A stretch of 13,712 nucleotides of DNA, from positions 1 to 13,712 of the forward strand of contig JAJJLU010004392.1 of the NCBI GenBank assembly GCA_023807065.1. The letters run 5' to 3'. Positions within the stretch are counted from its first letter, which is position 1, and each line of letters begins with the position of its first letter. The DNA is from Isotricha intestinalis (lineage: Eukaryota; Ciliophora; Litostomatea; Vestibuliferida; Isotrichidae). Both the position numbers and the translations under genes were made by a program. This document shows, one piece after another, positions 1 through 7,548 of this stretch. A model generated the notes under the pieces. That model saw only the letters and a program-made list of their open reading frames with translations. It searched no databases and was not told where the DNA came from.

Positions 1-455
1 AATAATATTTAACTTATATCTATAAGTTTCAATTTGTAAAATTAGAAATATAAGGAATGAATACTTTAAATAAATTTCTTTGATTTGTTAATTAAAAACT
101 AATGAAAAAAAACAATTAACAAATTTTGAACTTACCTATACCAATAAAATCTATATAAATGTATATAGAAATTATATTTAATTTTATATTTAAAAAAATT
201 TTACAAGTTATTTAAATTTATAATCTTATATTTCGCATTTAACTTTATATTAATTATATTATATTTGAGTCATTTTTTATTCCATTTAAAAAATACAATA
301 ATTTTATATATTTAAAATACTAACTATTTTAAAAAAAGTTAACCATTGATTTCTTTAAAAATAAACAAAAGAATTATATTTTCATTATCAATATTTTTTT
401 AATTTTTATTTTTTTTAATTTTTTAAAAAAAATAAAAAATTAAACAATTAAAAAA
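1..455. other. noncoding AT-rich leader region
   Basis: No open frame of convincing length or composition is seen on either strand, and no tRNA- or rRNA-like GC-richer block. It presumably contains the promoter and 5' leader of the gene starting at 456; the last 100 bases become long A and T runs and end in an A-run directly before the ATG. Two small inverted repeats lie inside (83-124 and 151-168). No telomere repeat is present at position 1. Confidence 0.6.
83..124. repeat. 11-bp inverted repeat (possible hairpin)
   Basis: ATTTGTTAATT at 83-93 is the exact reverse complement of AATTAACAAAT at 114-124, leaving a 20-nt loop. A second, smaller one follows at 151-168 (CTATATA, AATG loop, TATATAG). 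In DNA this AT-rich such palindromes arise by chance fairly often, and no terminator or attachment-site logic can be attached to them. Confidence 0.35.
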
Positions 456-1790
456 ATGAGTTTAGACGGATTTATGATAACTCTCAATTTTTTATCCTTA
501 GCATTTTACATAACATTTTCTTCAGTAATATATTCTAAATTTCAAAATTCTTTTGATAGTTTAATAATATTATTAGAAGACAATTTAAATTATCCAATAT
601 ATTCAATAAATACAATATCAAAAGAAAATAATATATTATATCAAATAGGATATCATTCAGGATCTCATTCAATAAAAGAATGTGATGAAGAAACAGGATG
701 TCAAAAAAGAGGAAATATATCTCCTTATACTCCAATATATATTTGGGATGGAAATAAATTTTATATTAATAATAATAAAGAAATTAAATATGAAAGTTTA
801 TTAAGAAATTCAGTTGATTTTAATGAAGAATGTAAATTTGGTTTTAAAAAATGTGGAATTTTAGATACAAATAATAGAATAATGTGTACAGAGAAATATA
901 ATGATTGTCCAATTAACAAAATAATAATTAATAAAGAATCAAATCCTCCTAATGATCATTCTTATGTTACTTTAAATTTAAATAATGGAAAATATTTACA
1001 TTATACTAATGAAGATATTTCTAATAATATTATTGTTAATATTTCTTTAAGTTTAGGTTATCCTTGTATTAATCCTTATGAATTAAATACTAAAATTCCT
1101 CAATATAAATATGATAATAATTATAAAAGATATGGTTGTAAACAAAAATTTAATGGAGAATTATATGAAAAAATTTATTCTAATTTTATCGATTCTAAAA
1201 TTCGAAAAGATGTTTATAATGAAAATAATATTGATTTAAAAAAAGCAGGAAATTCTTATTATAAAGTTTTAAATGAAGAATATTATTTATTAAGTAGAAA
1301 TTATTATGGAGTGGATTTTAAATGTATTAATAATAAAAATATTAATATGAGAGAATATAAATATTTTAATTATTGGAATAAAATATCAAAAAATTTCTGT
1401 TTATTTTCACTTATTTTAAGTTGTATTATTCCTTTTCTTTATCTTTCATTTGTTTGGTCAATTTTTACATATTTAACTTTATCAATTATTTTACCTATAA
1501 TTATTTTTTTTATTGAATTAATATCATATTTATATTTAGATAAAATTAATTTTGATTATTATTGTCTTGATAATATTAGAGGAAATCAATTATATAAAAG
1601 AAGAGATAATTTAAATTTAATTAGAAATCTTATTTTATGTAAAGTTATTTATTCTGCTTTTTTAATTGCTTCTAATGATTTATATGTTTTAAATAAGAAG
1701 AAATTAGATTTTGATGAAGAAGAAAAAGATTTAATAAAAAATGAAAGAGAAATTAATAATGAGAATGAAAATGATGTTATGGATTTATAA
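456..1790 (+). CDS. multi-span membrane protein with Cys-rich ectodomain, unknown family
   Basis: I cannot assign a named family to this 444-residue protein. Residues 6-26 form a hydrophobic signal-anchor. Residues 27-305 form a hydrophilic, probably luminal or extracellular domain with nine Cys (76, 82, 126, 133, 144, 151, 204, 228, 290), including KKCGILDT (131-138) and a CPIN motif (151-154). Strongly hydrophobic segments follow at about 312-333 and 336-360, with a weaker one near 390-408, then a charged Glu/Asp/Asn-rich tail. The Cys pattern suggests disulfides and a non-cytosolic domain. The start is supported by the A-run before ATG and by the signal-anchor beginning directly after it; the stop is TAA. 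Its first 13 Ile codons are all ATA, while codons further on are mostly ATT. The CG-x-LDT and CPIN motifs feel like those of an expanded protist membrane-protein family, but that is only an impression. It has no obvious link to its neighbours. Confidence 0.8.
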   Translation: MSLDGFMITLNFLSLAFYITFSSVIYSKFQNSFDSLIILLEDNLNYPIYSINTISKENNILYQIGYHSGSHSIKECDEETGCQKRGNISPYTPIYIWDGNKFYINNNKEIKYESLLRNSVDFNEECKFGFKKCGILDTNNRIMCTEKYNDCPINKIIINKESNPPNDHSYVTLNLNNGKYLHYTNEDISNNIIVNISLSLGYPCINPYELNTKIPQYKYDNNYKRYGCKQKFNGELYEKIYSNFIDSKIRKDVYNENNIDLKKAGNSYYKVLNEEYYLLSRNYYGVDFKCINNKNINMREYKYFNYWNKISKNFCLFSLILSCIIPFLYLSFVWSIFTYLTLSIILPIIIFFIELISYLYLDKINFDYYCLDNIRGNQLYKRRDNLNLIRNLILCKVIYSAFLIASNDLYVLNKKKLDFDEEEKDLIKNEREINNENENDVMDL

Positions 1791-2062
1791 GTGAATTTTA
1801 TTCATTTTTTTAATTATTTAAATTTTAAGATTCATAATTTAAGTGTTTTAATAAAGTATTAATTTTAAATTTAAATTTAATTTAAACGCATTTATTTTTT
1901 TGCTATATAATATTAATTAGATGAATTATAATTCTATATTAAAAATTTATTTTTTTATATTATTTCAAAATAGAAAATATTAAACATATTTTTTTTCTAA
2001 AAAATATTGAACTTTGAATTCTTAAAAAAACATTTAAAACTTTTTTCTTTTTAATAAAAAAA

Positions 2063-2575
2063 ATGAATAATGATAAACAAAAAGAAATAAATAAATATCG
2101 TAAAAAATATTCTTCTTTTAATATAAAGCCATATTTAAAATCTGGATTAACAGAAGAAGAAATATATAAATTAAAAGAAGCTTTTGATTTATTTGATATA
2201 GAATTAAAAAATTATTTAACACCAGAAGAACTAAAAAAATCACTAAATGATTTAGGAATATTAAGTAAAAATGAGTCAATAAATAAATTAATAGAAAATG
2301 GAATAAAAAAAATAGATTTTAAAAAATTTATAGATATAATGGGAGCAAAAGTAACATGTAAAAATTATGAAGATGTAAAAAAATTATATATTGTTTTTTT
2401 AGGAAATTCAAATATAAAAGAAAAATTAAGTGTTGATAATTTTAAAAGAGTTGCTCAAGAATTAGAACTTGAATGTGGTCCTAATGAAATTGAAGAAATG
2501 ATTAATAGTATTAATCCTGAAGAACCTGGTTTTATTTCTTTTGATGAATTTTATAATGTTATGATGAAAATTTAA
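2063..2575 (+). CDS. centrin-like / calmodulin-superfamily EF-hand protein
   Basis: This 170-residue protein has centrin length and layout: a basic N-terminus, then SGLTEEEIYKLKEAFDLFD (residues 27-45), which is the typical entry to EF-hand 1 in centrins and calmodulins, and three more EF-hand-like units. The Ca2+ loops are poor. Loop 1 (45-56) has D45, E47 and E56 but Lys at position 5 and Asn in place of the usual Gly. Loop 2 (around 78-89) is essentially collapsed. Loop 3 (about 115-126) lacks the final Glu. Loop 4 (151-162) keeps Gly and Glu162 but has Pro at position 5. Ca2+ binding is therefore doubtful and a structural role is likelier. Centrins act at basal bodies and centrosomes; this could also be another divergent calmodulin-like protein. 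It converges on the GCP2 gene with a gap of about 150 bp. The first 11 Ile codons (to residue 92) are all ATA, and six of the last seven are ATT. Confidence 0.8.
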   Translation: MNNDKQKEINKYRKKYSSFNIKPYLKSGLTEEEIYKLKEAFDLFDIELKNYLTPEELKKSLNDLGILSKNESINKLIENGIKKIDFKKFIDIMGAKVTCKNYEDVKKLYIVFLGNSNIKEKLSVDNFKRVAQELELECGPNEIEEMINSINPEEPGFISFDEFYNVMMKI

Positions 2576-2726
2576 TAAATCATTTTTGTTTTTTAAATTT
2601 TTTTTTGAATATAAAAAAATTTTACTTTTTAAATAAAAGGCTTATTCATTATAATTGATAATTAATTGAAAAAATTATTTTATTAATTATTATTTATTAT
2701 TATTATTAATAATATAATTTTGTTTT
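2576..2726. other. convergent intergenic spacer (shared 3' ends)
   Basis: This is the gap between two genes that run toward each other, both ending in TAA. It must hold both 3' ends. It contains T-runs, A-runs and an imperfect TTA/AAT trinucleotide tract near 2680-2715. I see no clear separate polyadenylation signals, as everything here is A/T. Confidence 0.5.
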
Positions 2727-5720
2727 TTAAATCATTTTATTAAATCTATCACAGTAATAATTATTAAAATCTAATTTAGTAAGAAGATTAGTTAAATGAG
2801 GATTATATGAAGTATTAATTTTATTAATTTCATTTAAAAAGCTTTTAAATCTTTTTTCAAAACCTTCTTTAAATTTATCAAACATATTTTTAAATTTATC
2901 TTTTCCTTGTAATAAAAAATTTTCAACAGCTTGAATTTTTTCTTTTTTTCTTAATCTTTTTCTATCAAATTCATTAGTAATATTCATATATTTGTTTCCA
3001 ATATTTTCTTGATGAATTTCATTTTCTTTAATTAAAATATTTTGAAAATATCTAGTAATAATTTTAGAAAAATAAGAAATACATTGAATCATATTATTTA
3101 AATGAATTAAAATATTTTCATTTCCTAATAAACATTCATTAATACAATTATTTAAAAATTGATCATGATATTTCATTACTTCTTCCATTGAAGAAGAATT
3201 TTCTAAATTTTTTTGAAGTAAAATATAATTTGGTTCAATTACTTCATTAAATAAATAATATATTATATTTTTAACAAAATTTAACATATTATCTCTTAAA
3301 AAATTACATTCTTTTAAATATATTTGAAATTTATCATCTTTAAAATATTGTTCAATTAACCAAACATCATTTAATTCTTTTTCTAAAAATTTCATTCTTA
3401 ATAAATGTCTAAATAATATTTTATATTTTATTATATTTTTCTTAGAAAAAATTAAATTTAAAGGCCAATCAATTTTACATTCTAAATTTAATGTTTCATA
3501 AACTTTCATATCTTCTAAATCTAAACCAATTTGAATATTATCAATTTCATAAATTTTTTCTGTAATTTTTTTAATATCAGTTTCATTTGATTGTAATATT
3601 TCAGAATATTTATCTAAATATTGTTTTTCCATTGAAATTGCCATATTCGATAAAATAAAATAAAAATGATCTTTATTAATATCTGAATTTATACTTGTTA
3701 TTCTTAAAGAATTATCAATTTGAAGTTTTAATTTCTCAAAATTTACATTTTTCTTTTCTAGGAAAAACATATCTTTTGAAGAATCTATTAATTCTGTAAA
3801 AAAATCTCCTGCTTCCATTAAGTAAAATTTTTTAAATGATTTTAATAAAGAATCTAAATTTTTTTCTTTAAATAATATATGTCTTAAAGAATCATTTGTC
3901 CAATCATATATTTTATTTATTAATTTTTCAAATTGTATTAATCTCTCATTTTCAAATATCATTTGATTATTTTCTATATTTACATTTACATTATTATAAT
4001 TAATATTATTTAAATTATTATTTTTATTCCCATTATTATTATATCCATTAATATTATTATTATCATCAAAAAAATTTTTTTTATTATTAATAATTTTATT
4101 CCCTTCTTCTTTAGTACTAAAACTTTCAAATTCTTTTTCAAAAGGACATTGAATAATTTTCCCAGTTTCTCTAATAATATTTAAACTTTTCCCAATAAAT
4201 AAAATTTTCTCAGCAACTCTATTTAAAAATTCAGGAATATGTAAATGACTTAATTTAAATTTCATTTCCCAAAATAAATCTAAATAACTTTGTTTAACAT
4301 TTTCCTTATTATAATCCTTAGGACTCATAATCATAAATTCTTGAAATTCATGTTCATTTTCCAAATAACCATGGCAAGTCCATAATTTTAACATATCAAA
4401 ATAAGGAACAAAGCTTCTATCTAATAAATATTTATACATTTTTTTCATTTGATGATCAGTTTCATGTAAATAAACTGAATAAATTATATTTATTAAAGCT
4501 CCTCCTTTTATCATTGAACATTTTTGACATAATTCATGTAAATTTTCTAATAATTTTATACATGGTTGACAAAGCCACCAAAGTTGTTGTAAATTTAAAT
4601 TTGGATTTCCTATTTTATTTTGACAATCTAATTGATTAACAAATAATATATATTCTCTTAATATTTTCTTTAATCCTAAACAAAAAGATTTTCCTATTAA
4701 TCCTGTTTCTATATTTGAATGAATATTTAAAAAATTTGTTATTGAATTATAATAGAATGATAAAGGTAAAAGTAAATTTACTAAACTTAATAAAGGAGGA
4801 TCACATGTTGGATTTTCTAAATAAGGTTCTACTTGAAATTCTACTTTAAAATCTTTAAAATTTGTATGAGTTATTACTCTTTTAATATAATTCCCTTCTA
4901 AACCTAACATTGTTAATAATATATCATCTACTAAATATTTATCTTGTAAATTTGTACTTAATGTAGATAAATTCGGCTTTGATTTATCTATGATTGAAGT
5001 TATTTCTGAATTTTTATTTCCTGGTAAATTTAATTTAGATTTATTCATAAATGAATTTTCTAATGTATATAAATAGGAATTTATATTATAATTTAAATAC
5101 TTTCTTTTAAAAACCCAATCTGGAATATATGGAACATTAGTTTTTATAATTTTCCATATACTTTCTTCAATAATAACCATACAATTAGTAATAACTTGAT
5201 TACTATTAGATTCATAATTATTATTATTATTATTATCTTTATTAATTAAAGATAAATACCCTCCAAAAGTACTTCTAAGAAGGAATTCATCATTAAATAA
5301 AATAGGTTTTGAAAAATTATTTTGGTTATAAGGATCAATAATAGTAAATTTACTATTAATAGGTAAATTCATAGATGTTAAAGTCATATCTCCTTTTAAA
5401 GATTCTAATTTTAAATCTCCATTATTTGTTGCTACTAAAAACATATTATTTGGTGCCATTAAAGAAATTTGAGTTCCAAAAGTAATTATTGATTTTGGAG
5501 AGTTTAATGTGTAATTTGGCATTGATGATAATACTATTGTAAATTTTGATATTTGTTTTATTTCTTTTTCAAAATTATGATTTGCTAAATATGGATGATA
5601 ACCTGATACTTGGAACTTGTAATTTGACATATCTAATGATAAATATAATTTATTTTTTAAGTTTAATAAACATATTGATGTTCCATTTAGTACATATGCT
5701 AATTCTGTGAAATTAAACAT
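2727..5720 (-). CDS. GCP2: gamma-tubulin complex component 2 (GCP2/Spc97 family)
   Basis: A 997-residue protein of the Spc97/Spc98 family that caps gamma-tubulin in the small complex nucleating microtubules at basal bodies or MTOCs. The GRIP1 entry LVDDILLTMLGLEGNYIK (263-280) is the GCP2-type signature. HIPEFLNRVAEKILFIGKSL (494-513) followed by NIIRETG lies in the N-terminal helical half. FKKFYLMEAGDFF (629-641) opens the GRIP2 half, which continues with DWPLNLIFSKKNI (751-763), YKILFRHLL, EVMKYHDQFL (847-856) and a final NPHLTNLLTKLDFNNYY. An Asn-rich insert (about 541-592) separates the halves. Residues 1-230 are an extra beta-strand-rich region not part of classical GCP2; the protein is longer than the roughly 820-900 residues of yeast and human members. 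The start is supported by an A-run before ATG. I see no intron. It could be GCP3, but the GRIP1 and mid-protein motifs fit GCP2 better. Confidence 0.93.
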   Translation of the reverse strand: MFNFTELAYVLNGTSICLLNLKNKLYLSLDMSNYKFQVSGYHPYLANHNFEKEIKQISKFTIVLSSMPNYTLNSPKSIITFGTQISLMAPNNMFLVATNNGDLKLESLKGDMTLTSMNLPINSKFTIIDPYNQNNFSKPILFNDEFLLRSTFGGYLSLINKDNNNNNNYESNSNQVITNCMVIIEESIWKIIKTNVPYIPDWVFKRKYLNYNINSYLYTLENSFMNKSKLNLPGNKNSEITSIIDKSKPNLSTLSTNLQDKYLVDDILLTMLGLEGNYIKRVITHTNFKDFKVEFQVEPYLENPTCDPPLLSLVNLLLPLSFYYNSITNFLNIHSNIETGLIGKSFCLGLKKILREYILFVNQLDCQNKIGNPNLNLQQLWWLCQPCIKLLENLHELCQKCSMIKGGALINIIYSVYLHETDHQMKKMYKYLLDRSFVPYFDMLKLWTCHGYLENEHEFQEFMIMSPKDYNKENVKQSYLDLFWEMKFKLSHLHIPEFLNRVAEKILFIGKSLNIIRETGKIIQCPFEKEFESFSTKEEGNKIINNKKNFFDDNNNINGYNNNGNKNNNLNNINYNNVNVNIENNQMIFENERLIQFEKLINKIYDWTNDSLRHILFKEKNLDSLLKSFKKFYLMEAGDFFTELIDSSKDMFFLEKKNVNFEKLKLQIDNSLRITSINSDINKDHFYFILSNMAISMEKQYLDKYSEILQSNETDIKKITEKIYEIDNIQIGLDLEDMKVYETLNLECKIDWPLNLIFSKKNIIKYKILFRHLLRMKFLEKELNDVWLIEQYFKDDKFQIYLKECNFLRDNMLNFVKNIIYYLFNEVIEPNYILLQKNLENSSSMEEVMKYHDQFLNNCINECLLGNENILIHLNNMIQCISYFSKIITRYFQNILIKENEIHQENIGNKYMNITNEFDRKRLRKKEKIQAVENFLLQGKDKFKNMFDKFKEGFEKRFKSFLNEINKINTSYNPHLTNLLTKLDFNNYYCDRFNKMI
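3945..4100 (-). repeat. Asn-rich low-complexity insert in GCP2
   Basis: The stretch encodes about 50 residues made mostly of Asn with some Ile, Lys and Tyr, from AAT-rich DNA (ATT-type trinucleotides on the + strand). It sits between the two helical halves of GCP2, where a disordered linker would be tolerated. A shorter run of six Asn lies at residues 163-168 in the N-terminal extension. The tract probably varies in length by slippage. Confidence 0.8.
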
Positions 5721-5821
5721 TTTTTTATTTTTTAAATATTTTAAAAATAAATTTAAATAGTTGACTCAAAAAATTAAATAATTAAATTATATATATATAA
5801 TTATTTATTTATTGAATTAAA

Positions 5822-7420
5822 TTAAAGAATCATTGTTTTATTTAGAATACTTAAAAGTTTTTTATCTTGGGTAATAATATGACATTTTTTATTAATTTTA
5901 TGAAATATTTTTTCTAAAGTTTTAGTATTTTCAGTAAAGAAATTTTCAATATTTAATTCTTTCAAAAGAGAACAATGAGAAAACATAAATTTCATATTTT
6001 TAACATTAAAAGTATTAAATTTCCTCAAATCTAAATTGAGTAAATTTTTACAATTAAAAAACATATAATGCATATCAATAACATTATCAGTAATAAAGCT
6101 TTCTACATTAATATCTTTTAATTTTAAACATCCAGAAAACATACTATACATATATTTAACATTTTTAGTATTAAATTTAGAAATATCTAAATTATTTAAT
6201 AAAGGACAATTAAAAAACATTCTTCCCATATTGATAACATTTTTAGTATTAAAATTACTTAAATCTAATTCAGTTAAATTTGTACAATTAGCAAACATCC
6301 ATTTCATATCTTCAACATAAGAAGTATTAAAATTAGATAAATCAATAGAAATTAAATTTTTACAATTATAAAATAAAAAACTTGTATTTGATAAAGGTTG
6401 ATCTAATATTATTTTAATATTATAATTTCCTTCTTCTGGAAATTTAAATTGAAAACAAAAATCTGTTTTTTTATTATTTATATATAATTCACAATTTTCT
6501 ATTATTTCTTTATCATTTAATTTATTATCAAAACCAAAAGCATCTTTTTTTTCTTTGTCATAACAATTTAATATTTGAATTGGTTCTTTTAAATCATTTT
6601 TTTCTATTTTATATTCACAAGTAAAATAATTATTTTGAAAAAGAGGATTTGAAAAATATTCTTCCCAAGATAATCTTTTATTTATATCTTTTTTAATTAA
6701 ATTTTCTAATAAAAATTTTAAATTTTCATCTTTTGGAATTTTTTCTAATTTAATTTCTTTCTTTATTATTTCTGAATAATATCTTTCAATAAAAGGATAT
6801 TCATTATAATACATATAATATATTAAAATTCCAATCGACCATAAATCTGATTTTAAATTATAATTTTTTTCTAAAATAACTTCTGGAGGAAAAATCATTG
6901 GATTATCATATGAAAGAAAATTATTTTTATTTAAGTTATTTATTCTTTTTCCTAAACCATAATCACTTAATTTTATTTTATATTTTGTTTTTTCTTTATT
7001 ACAATATTTAATTAAAATATTTTCTAATTTTAAATTTCTTAACATTATATCTTCAACATTTAATTGATTTAATATGTAATTTAATTGATTTAAAACTTTT
7101 ATTATTTCTGGAATTGTAAAACCATTTTTTTTATTTACTTCTGAAAGTAAAGTTCCATCGCATAATTCAAAAATAAAATAATAATATTCATCATCTTTAT
7201 AAGTGTAATATAATTGTGTAGAATAATATTTCATTTTATGAAAATATTCTATTTCTTTTTCCACTTCTTTTAAATCTTCTTTTGTAAAAGTATCTATTCC
7301 TATTTGTTTTAAAGCAAAATTATATCCTTTTATTTTTTCTTTAACTTTATATACTTTTCCTAAAGATCCTTTCCCAATAATTTTTTCAATCTCAAAATCC
7401 GATAATTTTAACTTTCTCAT
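5822..7420 (-). CDS. predicted pseudokinase fused to BspA/DUF285-type leucine-rich repeats
   Basis: This 532-residue protein has two parts. Residues 9-266 are a eukaryotic protein-kinase fold: glycine loop GKGSLGKVY (16-24), ATP-anchoring K38 in FALK, helix-C Glu about E56, DYG for DFG (153-155), PPE for APE (178-180), D192 in SDLWSIG, and R249. The catalytic loop reads LRNLKLEN (127-134) instead of HRDLKPEN, so the catalytic base is Asn129; the codon is AAT. ATP binding is plausible, phosphotransfer is not expected. Residues about 267-345 form a beta-rich linker. Residues 348-508 hold six repeats with Cys exactly 26 residues apart (353, 379, 405, 431, 457, 483), of the form MFxNCxxLxxLDLSxFNTxNVxxM, the BspA/DUF285 type. 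There is no signal peptide or membrane span, so it should be cytosolic. The activation loop is short. It lies 101 bp downstream of the GCP2 start on the same strand. Confidence 0.92.
   Translation of the reverse strand: MRKLKLSDFEIEKIIGKGSLGKVYKVKEKIKGYNFALKQIGIDTFTKEDLKEVEKEIEYFHKMKYYSTQLYYTYKDDEYYYFIFELCDGTLLSEVNKKNGFTIPEIIKVLNQLNYILNQLNVEDIMLRNLKLENILIKYCNKEKTKYKIKLSDYGLGKRINNLNKNNFLSYDNPMIFPPEVILEKNYNLKSDLWSIGILIYYMYYNEYPFIERYYSEIIKKEIKLEKIPKDENLKFLLENLIKKDINKRLSWEEYFSNPLFQNNYFTCEYKIEKNDLKEPIQILNCYDKEKKDAFGFDNKLNDKEIIENCELYINNKKTDFCFQFKFPEEGNYNIKIILDQPLSNTSFLFYNCKNLISIDLSNFNTSYVEDMKWMFANCTNLTELDLSNFNTKNVINMGRMFFNCPLLNNLDISKFNTKNVKYMYSMFSGCLKLKDINVESFITDNVIDMHYMFFNCKNLLNLDLRKFNTFNVKNMKFMFSHCSLLKELNIENFFTENTKTLEKIFHKINKKCHIITQDKKLLSILNKTMIL
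5897..6385 (-). repeat. six tandem 78-bp (26-residue) BspA/DUF285-type repeats
   Basis: The repeats span residues about 346-508 of the kinase-like gene. Each unit carries a hydrophobic-x-x-Cys box (MFANC, MFFNC, MFSGC, MFFNC, MFSHC; the first is FLFYNC), then LxxLDLSxFNT and a NVxxM stretch. The Cys period is exactly 26 residues throughout. The last unit decays after residue 495. At DNA level the units have diverged, so this is an old array and not a recent expansion. Confidence 0.9.
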
Positions 7421-7548
7421 TTAAAAAAAATATATAAAAAAACAAGAAAAATAATAATAAATTTAAATAAAAAAAAAACTCAAAAATAAAAAATATAAAT
7501 AAAAACATAAAAAAATATAAAAAAACCGAAATAAACATTAAATAATAA
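7421..7548 (-). promoter_or_regulatory. kinase upstream region / exchanger 3' spacer, strand-asymmetric
   Basis: This 128-bp gap lies between the 3' end of the exchanger gene and the start of the kinase-like gene. The + strand is mostly A with few T and very few G or C, so the transcribed sense strand is T-rich. It must hold the 3' end of one gene and the promoter of the other. I see no discrete motif. Assigning it regulatory function is inference from position. Confidence 0.35.

Noticed and set aside
1..60. Telomere at the left end of a small macronuclear chromosome
   Set aside because: No CCCCAAAA- or CCCCAA-like repeat is present here or at the right end.
535..735. A minus-strand ORF of 66 codons inside the first gene
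   Set aside because: It is antisense to a longer coding frame and is only Leu/Ile-rich low-complexity sequence from AT-rich DNA.
456..1790. CDC50/LEM3-type flippase subunit for the first gene
   Set aside because: The one N-terminal span plus Cys-rich ectodomain is reminiscent, but the C-terminal part has more than one hydrophobic span and no CDC50 motif was recognised.
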